A DNA stretch of 64,000 nucleotides from an uncultured Paracoccaceae bacterium (GCA_943788135.1 CALSPC010000007.1:1-64000); one strand, 5' to 3'; positions 27,120 to 36,611 are shown, counted from the first letter of the stretch. The notes: generated from the sequence alone by a model not told the origin. Numbers and translations are program-made.

Positions 27120-28499
27120 ATGTTTACACACCTCACAAAAGAATTTAGTTACAATTGGAAGTTAGCATACCCCGTAATCATGGGGATGTTAGGCCATACG
27201 TTTGTTGGGCTTGTAGATAATATTATGGTTGGACAATTAGGGTCGGCAGAACTGGCAGCCGTTTCTCTTGGAAATAGTTTTTTGTTTATAGCCATGTCTT
27301 TGGGAATTGGGTTTTCTACGGCAATCACTCCATTAGTGGCGGAAGCAGATTCTGAGAACGACTTTAAAAAAGGAAAGTCAGCGTTCAAGCATGGCTTGTT
27401 CTTGTGCATCGTCTTAAGTCTTTTGTTATATATTTTGATTTTATTAGCCAAGCCGCTAATGTATTTCATGAAACAACCCGAAGAGGTCGTGGTTCTTGCA
27501 ATGCCCTATTTGAATATTGTGGCGATATCACTAATTCCACTTATTATTTTTCAAGGATTTAAGCAATTTAGTGATGGCTTATCCTTGACCAAACACGCCA
27601 TGTATGCCACTATTTTTGCCAATATTTTAAACGTAGCGTTTAATTATGTATTGATTTTTGGAAAATTTGGTTTTCCAAAACTAGGGATTATTGGGGCGGG
27701 CATAGGGACCTTGATTTCTCGATTAGCCATGATCATAATTATTTGGTTTTTACTTAAAAACCATAAAAAAGCACAGGCATTTGTATCTGGAGTTAAATTA
27801 TTTGTTTTGGATAATTCAATGCTTAAAAAAATTATAAATCTAGGGTTGCCCAGTGCGCTTCAAATGTTTTTTGAAGTGGCTATTTTTACTGCAGCGATAT
27901 GGCTCAGTGGCGCTTTGGGAAAAAATGCACAAGCCGCCAATCAAATTGCATTAAATTTATCTTCAATGACATTTATGATTGCCATGGGTTTAAGTGTCAC
28001 GGCTATGATTCGTGTGGGAAATCAAAAGGGATTAAAAAATTATGTAGAACTTCAACGCATTGCCAAGTCTATATTTTTGATGGGAATTTTATTTGCCTCC
28101 TTTTTTGCCTTACTATTTTTAGTTTTCCATGACGTGTTTCCTACCTTTTATCTGGATTTAAAAGATATAAACAACTATTTGGACAACCAAGAAGTCGTTG
28201 CGATTGCGTCTAAACTGCTCCTAGTAGCAGCTATTTTTCAAATCAGTGATAGTATTCAAGTCGTGTTTTTAGGAGCTTTAAGAGGCTTACAAGATGTGAA
28301 AACACCTACTCTAATGACATTTATCTCGTATTGGGTCATAGGATTTCCAATAAGCTATTTTCTGGGGCAGGAAGACGTTTATGGAAGTACAGGTATATGG
28401 ATCGGGCTTTTAGCGGGATTAGGGTCGGCGTCAATTTTTTTATATCTTAGATTTATTTATCTCACAAACCGTTTAATTAAAACTCATAATATCAGTTAA
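27120..28499 (+). CDS. MATE family multidrug/organic cation efflux protein
   Basis: 459 residues with about twelve hydrophobic helices, the family's normal size. Two related halves are visible: LAYPVIMGMLGHTFVGLVDNIMVGQLG at the start and LGLPSALQMFFEVAIFTAA at about residue 240. A Na+- or H+-coupled inner-membrane exporter. It belongs to the NorM/DinF group; the substrate is not predictable. The small acidic gene and the PAP2 gene follow with gaps of two bases each, so the three are one operon. Confidence 0.92.
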   Translation: MFTHLTKEFSYNWKLAYPVIMGMLGHTFVGLVDNIMVGQLGSAELAAVSLGNSFLFIAMSLGIGFSTAITPLVAEADSENDFKKGKSAFKHGLFLCIVLSLLLYILILLAKPLMYFMKQPEEVVVLAMPYLNIVAISLIPLIIFQGFKQFSDGLSLTKHAMYATIFANILNVAFNYVLIFGKFGFPKLGIIGAGIGTLISRLAMIIIIWFLLKNHKKAQAFVSGVKLFVLDNSMLKKIINLGLPSALQMFFEVAIFTAAIWLSGALGKNAQAANQIALNLSSMTFMIAMGLSVTAMIRVGNQKGLKNYVELQRIAKSIFLMGILFASFFALLFLVFHDVFPTFYLDLKDINNYLDNQEVVAIASKLLLVAAIFQISDSIQVVFLGALRGLQDVKTPTLMTFISYWVIGFPISYFLGQEDVYGSTGIWIGLLAGLGSASIFLYLRFIYLTNRLIKTHNIS

Positions 28500-28501
28500 G
28501 C

Positions 28502-28729
28502 ATGGAATTACCAAAATTTATTCTCGGAGACAACACTAAATATCCAACAGCCATTTATGTGATCCATACGGAATTTCCACGGTTCATTATAAATTTAGAA
28601 ACGGATGAGGTCGAGTGGTTGGAAGATTTTGACAAACAGGATGAAGAAGAATTGCTTTCTGAAACCGAAAATGCTATTGCAGAAGCAACTGCCTTTTATG
28701 ATGCTGAAGTTTCATCTTACGATAATTAA
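28502..28729 (+). CDS. Small acidic conserved protein, function unknown
   Basis: 75 residues. I do not recognise a family. It has a beta-rich first half (KFILGDNTKYPTAIYVIHTEFPRFIINL) and a strongly acidic helical second half (WLEDFDKQDEEELLSETENAIAEATAFYDAE). No signal peptide or membrane segment. It lies between MATE and PAP2 genes with two-base gaps on both sides, which supports that it is translated. Confidence 0.65.
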   Translation: MELPKFILGDNTKYPTAIYVIHTEFPRFIINLETDEVEWLEDFDKQDEEELLSETENAIAEATAFYDAEVSSYDN

Positions 28730-28731
28730 TT

Positions 28732-29298
28732 ATGCTAGATCAACTCATAGAATTTGACCAATCCCTTTTGCTTTATCTTAATTCCTTAGGCTCATCGACA
28801 TGGGACGGATTTTGGGAGGTAGTTACAAACAAACGGACCTTTATTCCACTGTATATTGTCCTGCTTTATCTCATGTCTAAACGTTTAACTACAAAAGGAA
28901 TCATACTCCTTATATTGACCATTGCGGGTATGATTTTGTTTACGGATCAAACCACTAATTTATTTAAATATTCCTTTGAGCGCCTTCGACCTTGTGCTCA
29001 AGAGGGCGTGCTAGAGTTGATCCGACAAGGAGAGTGTTGGGGTTACGGTTTCTTTTCGGGGCATTCGTCTAATTCAATGGCAACAGCTATTTTTACTGGT
29101 TTAATGCTACGCCCAGTTTATAAAAACCTAATATATATTATGATGGTATGGAGTATTGTTGTGGCTTACAGCCGCATCTATTTAGGGCTACATTATCCGT
29201 TGGATATACTGTGTGGTTTGACCTTTGGGGTCTTTGCAGGGTATTTGTTTTTTAGAATTTTTAAGCGCTTAAACGCGCGATTTGTAAAGATTCAATAG
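28732..29298 (+). CDS. PAP2 superfamily membrane phosphatase
   Basis: 188 residues, about five to six membrane helices. The three-part phosphatase signature is complete: KYSFERLRP (motif 1), FFSGHSSNSMA (motif 2 with the nucleophile-assisting His) and SRIYLGLHYPLDI (motif 3 with the catalytic His and Asp). Such enzymes act on lipid phosphates at the outer face of the inner membrane, for example undecaprenyl pyrophosphate or phosphatidic acid. In this lineage a PAP2 next to cell-wall genes often acts as a C55-PP phosphatase, but the substrate is not proven. Its 3' end overlaps the convergent meaB gene by 30 bases. Confidence 0.88.
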   Translation: MLDQLIEFDQSLLLYLNSLGSSTWDGFWEVVTNKRTFIPLYIVLLYLMSKRLTTKGIILLILTIAGMILFTDQTTNLFKYSFERLRPCAQEGVLELIRQGECWGYGFFSGHSSNSMATAIFTGLMLRPVYKNLIYIMMVWSIVVAYSRIYLGLHYPLDILCGLTFGVFAGYLFFRIFKRLNARFVKIQ

Positions 29299-30360
29299 GT
29301 ATTCAGCTGCTGCAAAAGGCGAGCGCTTATTAGCTGTAATCAATGCCATCTGGGTTTTCAGCTCTTTTGCTATAGTTTCATCCTGAAAAAATTGATCTTT
29401 CAATTGGTCCTCAATAGACTGTAGTAGCCAAAAGTTATTTTGATTTTGGCGTTTTTTCGAAAAATATCCTCCTTCTTTAGTGTGCGTAATATAAGCCGTA
29501 ATTAATTTCCATGCCGCATCAATGCCTTTATTTTCAATGGCACTACACACTTCTACTTTAGGCATCCATCCAGAAGCTTTAACAGGGTAGAAGTGCAGGG
29601 CGCGATTAAAAGCTGCTTTAGCTAATTTTGCAGCCGTGCGGTTGTTTCCATCCGCTTTATTGATAATAATAGCATCCGCCATTTCTATAATTCCGCGCTT
29701 AATCCCTTGAAGCTCATCGCCAGCACCTGAAAGCTTTAGTAATAAGAAAAAATCTACCATACTATGCACTAGTGTTTCACTCTGACCAACCCCAACGGTT
29801 TCAATCAAAATAACATCGTATCCCGCAGTTTCACAAAGTGTGATGGTTTCTCGGGTGTGCCGTGCCACGCCGCCCAAAGCCTCCCCAGCTGCTGAAGGAC
29901 GAATAAACGCATTTGGATTTTTAACCAGAGTTTCCATACGGGTTTTGTCGCCCAAAATACTCCCTTTACTTAAACGACTCGTTGGATCCACAGCCAAAAC
30001 GGCAACTTTTTTGCCAAGCCCAGTTAGGTAAGTTCCAAGCGCTTCTATAAATGTACTTTTCCCAACACCTGGAACACCAGTAATTCCAATTCTAATAGAG
30101 GGTTTCCTGTGTTCTAAGCAGTTCTGAATAAGTTTATTTGCCTTGTCTTTATGTGCACTGTTTTGACTTTCTATCAATGTAATACCACGACTCAAGGCTG
30201 CTGTGTTTCCTGCAATGATTTCTTCTAGTAAGTCGTCTATCGAAGGCTGTTCTTGACGTTTCTTTTTTAAATTAGAAATCGCCTGTTGGCTCGTGGCTTC
30301 TTGTTTGGAAACCCCTGCTTTTTCTTGAAGTGCCGTTTTATTTGTTGTCTTTCTGTTCAC
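29269..30360 (-). CDS. meaB: Methylmalonyl-CoA mutase-associated GTPase MeaB
   Basis: 363 residues, G3E-family P-loop GTPase that protects and reloads adenosylcobalamin-dependent methylmalonyl-CoA mutase. Walker A GVPGVGKSTFIE is near residue 100, VLAVDPTSRLSKGSILGDKTRM is the MeaB-specific switch region, ETVGVGQSE the Walker B/base region, and NKADGNN the guanine-specificity motif. The mutase genes are not in the window, but a PduO-type cobalamin adenosyltransferase is at 37.1 kb. The first ~45 residues are polar and possibly disordered. Confidence 0.93.
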   Translation of the reverse strand: MNRKTTNKTALQEKAGVSKQEATSQQAISNLKKKRQEQPSIDDLLEEIIAGNTAALSRGITLIESQNSAHKDKANKLIQNCLEHRKPSIRIGITGVPGVGKSTFIEALGTYLTGLGKKVAVLAVDPTSRLSKGSILGDKTRMETLVKNPNAFIRPSAAGEALGGVARHTRETITLCETAGYDVILIETVGVGQSETLVHSMVDFFLLLKLSGAGDELQGIKRGIIEMADAIIINKADGNNRTAAKLAKAAFNRALHFYPVKASGWMPKVEVCSAIENKGIDAAWKLITAYITHTKEGGYFSKKRQNQNNFWLLQSIEDQLKDQFFQDETIAKELKTQMALITANKRSPFAAAEYLLNLYKSRV

Positions 30361-30448
30361 TTTTGGCGTATTGCTGCTAAATTAATCTAATTTTTTATAT
30401 TGGGATTGTTTTTTTGATTGTCCGTATCTTTATATCATATTTACCGAA

Positions 30449-31133
30449 ATGGATTTTAATACGTTTTTATTTAAGTTATCAAAACACCCAATAAAGGTCA
30501 TTGCGCCTAGCAATCGATTTTGAGTCTTATGTTCCCATTGATTTATCAAAAGACAATAAAGCACTTGAAAAATTGAACACGAGTTGTTCGCTATCTTGGA
30601 CAACTTATATTAATAATTTTCTTAAAACACGTCACAAATTAATAGCTTTTGGAGGCTATTTAGAGCCTCGATCGATCTATTCTAGAAGTGCCTATTTTAA
30701 TACTAAAAACATGTTAGAGGAACGCCATATTCATTTGGGTGTTGATTTGTGGTGTGCAGCCGAAACTCCTGTTTTAGCAGCGTTTGACGGTGTTATACAC
30801 AGCTTTAAAAACAATACCAACCATGGCGATTATGGCCCAACTATTATTCTAAAACATTGTATCAATTCCATAACGTTTTACACGCTTTATGGTCATTTGT
30901 CTAAGTCATCAATTAAAACTTTACATAAAAACATACAAATAACTAAAGGACAAGTTATTGGATACTTGGGTTGTTCTGATGTTAATGGTGATTATGCACC
31001 GCATTTACACTTCCAAATCATAAAAAATATTGCAGATTTTGAAGGAGATTATCCCGGTGTAAGCTCCCAGAATAATTTAGCGTTTTATCGTGCAAACTGC
31101 CCCGACCCAAATTTGGTGTTGAAGTTATATTAA
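30449..31133 (+). CDS. M23 family metallopeptidase, with a one-base frameshift near the start
   Basis: The main frame has the LytM/M23 metal site: HLGVDLWCAAETPVLAAFDG with His and Asp, later YTLYGHLSKSS and HLHFQI. It hydrolyses peptidoglycan cross-links or acts as an envelope regulator. The ATG at 30449 opens a frame reading MDFNTFLFKLSKHPIKVIAPSNRF before a stop. Removing one T from the run at 30518-30521 joins it to ESYVPIDLSKDNKALEKLN and gives 227 residues. Without that, only a TTG at 30501 is available, which would lose the conserved N-terminus. No signal peptide is visible. A homopolymer sequencing error is the likely cause. Confidence 0.82.
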
Positions 31134-31165
31134 AAAGTGGATTTTATAAGTGTTCTATAAAAACA

Positions 31166-31211
31166 AGCTACCACATGAAAAGATTTTAGAAAACCTTTTG
31201 ATGTGGTAGTT
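31166..31211. repeat. Long hairpin between convergent genes
   Basis: Arms CTACCACATGAAAAG (31168-31182) and CTTTTGATGTGGTAG (31195-31209) pair along fifteen bases with one mismatch around a 12-base loop, and the stem extends by two pairs. There is no T run directly after it on either strand. It lies between the convergent M23 peptidase and hydrolase genes and may serve as a bidirectional transcription stop or RNA stability element. Confidence 0.65.
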
Positions 31212-31259
31212 GAACAGAGCCAATCGAAGTGTGTTCACTTTGACTTCGTAAGGTACTTT

Positions 31260-32087
31260 TTACTCAGCATTTTTGATTTCTAAAAGTAGAGCTGCTAATT
31301 TTTCAGGCTGTGAAAAATTTGGAGTATGACTCGAGTTTAGTGCATACGATTTTTTTACATTTCCTTTATACATTGCGCGTTGCACTTCAATAGGGATAGC
31401 TCTATCTTCTGTACATTCGATATAGTATTTAGGAATTTTCCCAAAGTTTTCATCAGTAATCTCTAATTCATACGATAAGGGTGCAGCAGGCTCAGGGACA
31501 ATATAGGGTTTTGCACCCTCAAAGGCGTCTTTTGAAATATCGTGAGCAAAAGCATTTTGAATTTCTTCATCTTTGACTAGAGCATACGTTTTATCATCTG
31601 ATAAAAAGAAATTTTCTACAGCTTTAGAACCTTCTACGCCTTGTACTGCCCCAAAGAAAGATCCGCCATTAGGTAATAAAAATGCTGTTAAAAAAACTAA
31701 TTTCTTAACCTTATTTGGTCTCAATTCTGCCACTCTACTCACCGTGATCCCGTTAAAACTATGACCAACCAAAATAACAGGTTTATCTTGGTGTTCTAGA
31801 AGTGTTGTAAGCGTTTCCACATAATCATCCATTGTAATCTGTGCAGGAGAGGTCTTGTCATTGCCGTGCCCTGGCAGGTCGGGAGTTAATACTGTATGTC
31901 CATCTGCTTTAAGAGTTTTGGCAACTTGATCCCATTGCCATCCGCCTAACCAAGCAGAATGCACTAATACATAGGTTTCTTTTGGAGGGTTGTGAAGCTC
32001 ACTTTTCTTTGAAGTTTGTTTTAATTTTTGACAACTTGTTCCCATGGCTAAGACCATACAGAGCGTAATCCATTGTAATCGTTTCAT
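31260..32087 (-). CDS. Alpha/beta-hydrolase lipoprotein
   Basis: 275 residues. The N-terminus MKRLQWITLCMVLAMGTSC is a lipoprotein signal with the lipobox cysteine at about residue 19. The fold is close to plant methylesterase/hydroxynitrile-lyase types: FVHSAWLGGWQW-like oxyanion segment (VLVHSAWLGGWQWDQVA), nucleophile elbow GHSFNG, and the terminal histidine in SSHTPNFSQPEKL. It would be anchored in the periplasm or outer membrane and cleave esters or related bonds. Substrate unknown. Downstream neighbour of the Crp-like gene but with a 113-base gap, so the link is weak. Confidence 0.83.
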   Translation of the reverse strand: MKRLQWITLCMVLAMGTSCQKLKQTSKKSELHNPPKETYVLVHSAWLGGWQWDQVAKTLKADGHTVLTPDLPGHGNDKTSPAQITMDDYVETLTTLLEHQDKPVILVGHSFNGITVSRVAELRPNKVKKLVFLTAFLLPNGGSFFGAVQGVEGSKAVENFFLSDDKTYALVKDEEIQNAFAHDISKDAFEGAKPYIVPEPAAPLSYELEITDENFGKIPKYYIECTEDRAIPIEVQRAMYKGNVKKSYALNSSHTPNFSQPEKLAALLLEIKNAE

Positions 32088-32200
32088 TTTTTTAGTTTTA
32101 AGTGTTTATAATTTATGTCCAATACAAAGTTAAAGTCATCATTAAAAAAAAACTGGTACCTTTTGTTACAGCTGAAAACAAATATGAATAAAAATGATTT

Positions 32201-32827
32201 TTAAAGTAATTCGATCTGCTTGATTTTTAAGTTAACCAGACCTGATAACTCAAATTGCTTTAATATTTTTGAGATCACTTCTCTAGTCGTACCAATTTCT
32301 TTAGCTAATTGACTATGAGAAAGGGGAATACTCAAAGACTTGTTTTTTTTAGCATATGTGTGTAAATAGTCTAATACCCGCTTGTCAATTTTATTGAAAG
32401 CTAAATTTTTATAGGAATGAAGTAAGTCTTCATAACTAAAAATAAAGGACTCTGTTGTGAATTTGTTCCATGATTTATATTTAAAACTCCATGCAGTCAC
32501 AACTCTTACAGGAAGTTTAATTATAGTCGTTTCTTCTACAGTTTTAGCATTGACAACACTTTTACAATCTCTGAAAGTCGCAGAAAGTGAGAGCACACAA
32601 GTTTCAATAGGGTTTACATAGTAGAGCAAAATTTGCCTGTCTTCATTTTCTTGCCACACCCTTACTTTTCCTGAAATAACTATGGCAAGCCATTTGATAT
32701 ATTTGTCTTGTTCTACAATATATGAGTGTTTAGGGACAGTTTGAACCACTCCACATTGTATAATTTCTGCTTTTAAATCTTCCTCTACTATGTTTAGGGC
32801 TTTAAATAATAGGTTGAATTCGGACAT
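32201..32827 (-). CDS. Crp/Fnr family transcriptional regulator
   Basis: 208 residues. The N-terminal half is a cyclic-nucleotide-binding-type beta barrel (HSYIVEQDKYIKWLAIVISGKVRVW). The C-terminal helix-turn-helix is LSHSQLAKEIGTTREVISKILKQFE (about 172-196), a canonical HTH_Crp. The effector site lacks obvious cAMP residues such as RxS, and there is no Fnr cysteine cluster, so the signal is unknown. The large 427-base non-coding region upstream may carry its control sites. Confidence 0.88.
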   Translation of the reverse strand: MSEFNLLFKALNIVEEDLKAEIIQCGVVQTVPKHSYIVEQDKYIKWLAIVISGKVRVWQENEDRQILLYYVNPIETCVLSLSATFRDCKSVVNAKTVEETTIIKLPVRVVTAWSFKYKSWNKFTTESFIFSYEDLLHSYKNLAFNKIDKRVLDYLHTYAKKNKSLSIPLSHSQLAKEIGTTREVISKILKQFELSGLVNLKIKQIELL

Positions 32828-33189
32828 TTTTTTTACTTAATAATGATGAAGAGTTTTTACGATCAATTTCAGACCCAATTTTTCATAGAAAGGGATTGAT
32901 TTTATCAAATTCAATGACGGGACGGTTATATGGTTTAAATTCATTTTTTATCGATAAGTTTACAGTACCGCGTTATACGAAGTGACCGCCTGGTTTTTTA
33001 ATTGACACGCTTGTAAACTTATATTTTTTTAAAACCCTGCCACAGCTCCGCTCACAAAGTCCCATAAATACATTTATGAGAATCTACATGAGCGTACTGC
33101 AAAACAGTCGCTATTCGTCTTGCTTAATAGAAAATTGGTTGGTATGAAGATGTCGACCTGGGAGCTGATATCTAGACATAAATGTATAA
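32828..33189. other. Non-coding stretch with a long-spaced perfect inverted repeat
   Basis: No convincing reading frame is present. An 11-base perfect inverted repeat is seen: ATAAGTTTACA at 32954-32964 and TGTAAACTTAT at 33012-33022, enclosing 47 bases and followed directly by a T run. A second small perfect hairpin, CATAAA TACA TTTATG, is at 33062-33077. The first could be an RNA stem with terminator-like end, or a site remnant. I do not recognise a known RNA family. Confidence 0.4.
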
Positions 33190-33225
33190 AAAAATCACGT
33201 ATATCCAAAGCTATACGTGATTTTT
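33190..33225. terminator. Terminator of secA (bidirectional form)
   Basis: A perfect 14-base stem, AAAAATCACGTATA at 33190-33203 and its complement at 33212-33225, with an eight-base loop. On the minus strand it is followed by a T run, 30 bases after the secA stop. Confidence 0.9.
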
Positions 33226-33254
33226 AAAACTCTTGTTTTGCAAGCGATAAAGGA

Positions 33255-36200
33255 CTATTTTTCCTGTACCAACACCCATTCGCCTTTGGCAATAAGGGGT
33301 TCTGCTTGCTTGTATTTTGTGGTCTTTTTTTCGCCACTCATAACATGTTTAATCGTCACGCGATCGTTACGTCCAATTTTGGGTTGGTCTCTCGTAATTG
33401 TTTCCACCACTTGTGGTTGGCGTTGAGTGTTTCCAGCGGCTCTTGCTGCAGCAGAACGCTCGTCTAAGTTTTGGATATTTTCTTTAGAGGTTTGTGTGTT
33501 CTCGCGACGGCGTGTTTTGGCCTCTTGAATCACATTGGCAGTTTCCTGAGGAATCTCTCCCTTAAACAAGAATGAAATGACATCTTTATTTACCTGATCA
33601 ATCATGGTTTTAAACAATTCAAAAGACTCAAACTTATAAATCAATAAGGGATCTTTTTGTTCATGAACCGCCAGCTGTACGGATTGTTTCAGCTCGTCCA
33701 TTTTTCGCAAATGTGTTTTCCAAGCATCGTCAATAATGGCTAATGAAATGTTTTTCTCAAAATCTGTGACCAATTGTTTTCCATTGGTTTGATACGCTTT
33801 TTCAAGATCCGTAACCACTTGTAATGATTTGACACCATCGGTGAAAGGCACTACGATACGCTTAAATTTATCACGCTGTGTTTCATAAACATTTTGAATC
33901 ACTGGAAATGCCAGTTCTGCATTACGCTCCATTTTGGAGATATAATGTTGAAACGCCGTTTTGTACACTGTTCCCGTAATATCCTGAGCGGTCATGCTAG
34001 AAAATTCATCTGCAGTAACCGGAGCGCTCATAGAAAAATAACGAATCAATTCAAACTCAAAGTTTTTGTAATCGTTGTTAGCCTTGTTACCCTCTGTAAT
34101 AATTTCAGAAGTGTCATAGATCATATTTGCTAAATCGACGCGTAAACGCTCTCCAAATAGGGCGTTATAGCGGCGTTTATAGACTACTTCACGCTGAGAG
34201 TTCATGACGTCGTCATATTCTAAAAGACGTTTTCGAACGCCAAACTGATTTTCTTCGACTTTTTTCTGTGCACGTTCAATAGATTTAGAAATCATCGAGT
34301 GCTGAATCACTTCTCCTTCTTCAAGTCCCATACGGTCCATCATTTTGGCAATGCGTTCGCTACCAAAAAGGCGCATAAGATTATCTTCTAAGGACACATA
34401 AAACTGTGAACTTCCTGGATCGCCTTGACGTCCTGCTCGTCCACGTAATTGTCTGTCCACACGACGCGAATCATGGCGTTCTGTACCTATAATCGCTAAT
34501 CCACCTGCGGCTTTCACTTCGTCGGACAGTTTGATGTCTGTTCCACGTCCTGCCATGTTTGTTGCAATAGTGACTTGACCAGGTTGTCCAGCTTCCGCAA
34601 CAATATCCGCTTCTTTTTTATGCAATTTTGCATTTAAAACGTTGTGCGGGATTTTACGAATACTCAACATTTTCCCTAGCAACTCACTAATTTCTACATT
34701 AGTTGTTCCAATTAAAATAGGACGACCTGCTTTGGAAAGTGTAGTCACTTCATCAATAACTGCATTGTATTTTTCACGCTTGGTTTTATAGACTAAATCT
34801 TCACGATCATCTCTTGCAATAGGACGGTTGGTAGGAATTTCGATCACATCCAATTTATAGATTTCCCAGAACTCACCTGCTTCAGTGACTGCTGTTCCAG
34901 TCATCCCAGAAAGTTTACGGTACATTCTAAAATAATTCTGCAGCGTTACCGTAGCAAACGTTTGTGTTGCCGCTTCAATTTTCACATTTTCCTTAGCTTC
35001 AATCGCTTGGTGTAATCCGTCGCTGTAGCGACGACCATCCATAATACGTCCCGTTTGCTCATCGACAATCATTACTTTGTTGTCCATCACCACATATTGA
35101 ATGTCTTTTTCAAATAGGGCATAGGCTTTTAAAAGCTGACTAAGCGTATGAATACGTTCCGACTTCACACCAAACTCTCTAAATAAGTCTTCTTTGAGTT
35201 CAGCTTCTTTTTCGGCTGTAAGGTTTTGAGCTTCAATTTTAGAAATTTCCATTCCTATTTCGGGCATTACAAAAAAGTCGGGGTTATCTTTTCCAGAAAG
35301 ATACTCTACACCTTTGTCAGATAATTCAATCTGATTATTTTTTTCATCAATAACATAATAGAGTTCTTTATCCACAGTGGGCATTTCTCTATTGTTATCT
35401 TGCATGTAAAAATTCTCTGTTTTTTGAAGCAGTTGTTTAACGCCTTCTTCACTCAAGAATTTAATTAAGGCTTTGTTTTTTGGAATCCCTCTAAATACGC
35501 GTAACAATTGGAGTCCACCTTCTTTTGTATCGCCAGCAGCAATCTGTTTTTTGGCCTCTGCAAGGACACCAGTAAGGTATTTGCGTTGAATTCCAACAAT
35601 GTCTTCTACTTTGGGTTTAAGTTCCATAAACTCATGACGATCGCCTTGAGGAATAGGTCCAGAAATAATTAAAGGTGTACGGGCATCGTCAATCAATACC
35701 GAATCAATTTCATCGACAATCGCATAATGGGGTGGGCGCTGTACAAGATCATCGGGCGTATGCGCCATATTATCTCTCAAGTAATCAAATCCAAACTCAT
35801 TATTTGTACCGTAAGTAATGTCTGCATTGTAAGCGTTTTTACGCTCTTGTGAATTCGGTTTGTGGTAATCGATACAATCGACACTTAAGCCATGAAACTG
35901 AAAAATAGGCGCCATCCAAGCGCTATCTCGTTTAGCCAAGTAATCATTTACGGTTACTAAATGCACTCCCTTACCCGTAATAGCATTGAGATACACGGGC
36001 AACGTTGCCACAAGTGTTTTTCCTTCACCAGTTTGCATTTCAGCAATTTTTCCTTGATGCATGGCAACTCCACCTATAAGCTGCACGTCATAATGTATCA
36101 TATCCCAAGTGATCGCTTTTCCTGCGGCATCCCAAGAGTTGGCCCAAAGGGCTTTGTCGCCTTTTAGTGTGACATAGTCTTTAGTTCCCGAAAGCTCGCG

Positions 36201-36611
36201 ATCAAACGGGCTTGCAGTTACTTCTAGCTGTGGGGAGTTCACAAAACGTTTGGCGGTTTCTTTAATCACCGAAAACGCTTCAGGAAGAATAGCGTCCAAA
36301 ACCTCTTGTGTCTTAGCGTAAACCTCATCTTTTAAGCCGTCAATTTCTTGATAGATGTCTTCTTTCCTATCAATGTCTTCTGTGGTGTCTGCCTCAACAT
36401 ACAAAGCGGCAATGGTATCTTCTAGAGCTTGACAAGCTTCTGAAATCGTTGCTTTAAATTCATCTGTTTTTGCTCTTAAGGCGTCATTGCTTAAGGCTGC
36501 AGTAGCGGCTTCAAATGTTTTTATTTTATTAACGACAGGCATGATCGCCTTCACGTCTTGTTTGGATTTATCTCCAACGAATACTTTTAGTACCGAATTC
36601 AGTAAACTCAT
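33255..36611 (-). CDS. secA: Preprotein translocase subunit SecA
   Basis: 1,118 residues, the long form usual in Bacteroidota. ATP-driven motor that pushes unfolded preproteins through SecYEG. Walker A MQTGEGKTLVATLP near residue 205, VDEIDSVLIDDART as the DEAD box, GTNNEFGFDYLRDN, GRIMDGRRYSDGLHQAIEAKE, and the motif VI region DRQLRGRAGRQGDPGSS are all present. Insertions lengthen it compared with the ~900-residue E. coli protein. The C-terminus lacks a zinc-binding CxC tail and ends in GEWVLVQEK. It has its own terminator and no adjacent operon partner. Confidence 0.96.
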   Translation of the reverse strand: MSLLNSVLKVFVGDKSKQDVKAIMPVVNKIKTFEAATAALSNDALRAKTDEFKATISEACQALEDTIAALYVEADTTEDIDRKEDIYQEIDGLKDEVYAKTQEVLDAILPEAFSVIKETAKRFVNSPQLEVTASPFDRELSGTKDYVTLKGDKALWANSWDAAGKAITWDMIHYDVQLIGGVAMHQGKIAEMQTGEGKTLVATLPVYLNAITGKGVHLVTVNDYLAKRDSAWMAPIFQFHGLSVDCIDYHKPNSQERKNAYNADITYGTNNEFGFDYLRDNMAHTPDDLVQRPPHYAIVDEIDSVLIDDARTPLIISGPIPQGDRHEFMELKPKVEDIVGIQRKYLTGVLAEAKKQIAAGDTKEGGLQLLRVFRGIPKNKALIKFLSEEGVKQLLQKTENFYMQDNNREMPTVDKELYYVIDEKNNQIELSDKGVEYLSGKDNPDFFVMPEIGMEISKIEAQNLTAEKEAELKEDLFREFGVKSERIHTLSQLLKAYALFEKDIQYVVMDNKVMIVDEQTGRIMDGRRYSDGLHQAIEAKENVKIEAATQTFATVTLQNYFRMYRKLSGMTGTAVTEAGEFWEIYKLDVIEIPTNRPIARDDREDLVYKTKREKYNAVIDEVTTLSKAGRPILIGTTNVEISELLGKMLSIRKIPHNVLNAKLHKKEADIVAEAGQPGQVTIATNMAGRGTDIKLSDEVKAAGGLAIIGTERHDSRRVDRQLRGRAGRQGDPGSSQFYVSLEDNLMRLFGSERIAKMMDRMGLEEGEVIQHSMISKSIERAQKKVEENQFGVRKRLLEYDDVMNSQREVVYKRRYNALFGERLRVDLANMIYDTSEIITEGNKANNDYKNFEFELIRYFSMSAPVTADEFSSMTAQDITGTVYKTAFQHYISKMERNAELAFPVIQNVYETQRDKFKRIVVPFTDGVKSLQVVTDLEKAYQTNGKQLVTDFEKNISLAIIDDAWKTHLRKMDELKQSVQLAVHEQKDPLLIYKFESFELFKTMIDQVNKDVISFLFKGEIPQETANVIQEAKTRRRENTQTSKENIQNLDERSAAARAAGNTQRQPQVVETITRDQPKIGRNDRVTIKHVMSGEKKTTKYKQAEPLIAKGEWVLVQEK

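Noticed and set aside
32954-33022. An integron attC site or phage attachment site
   Set aside because: The paired arms do not carry attC core sites, and no integrase or tRNA gene is near.
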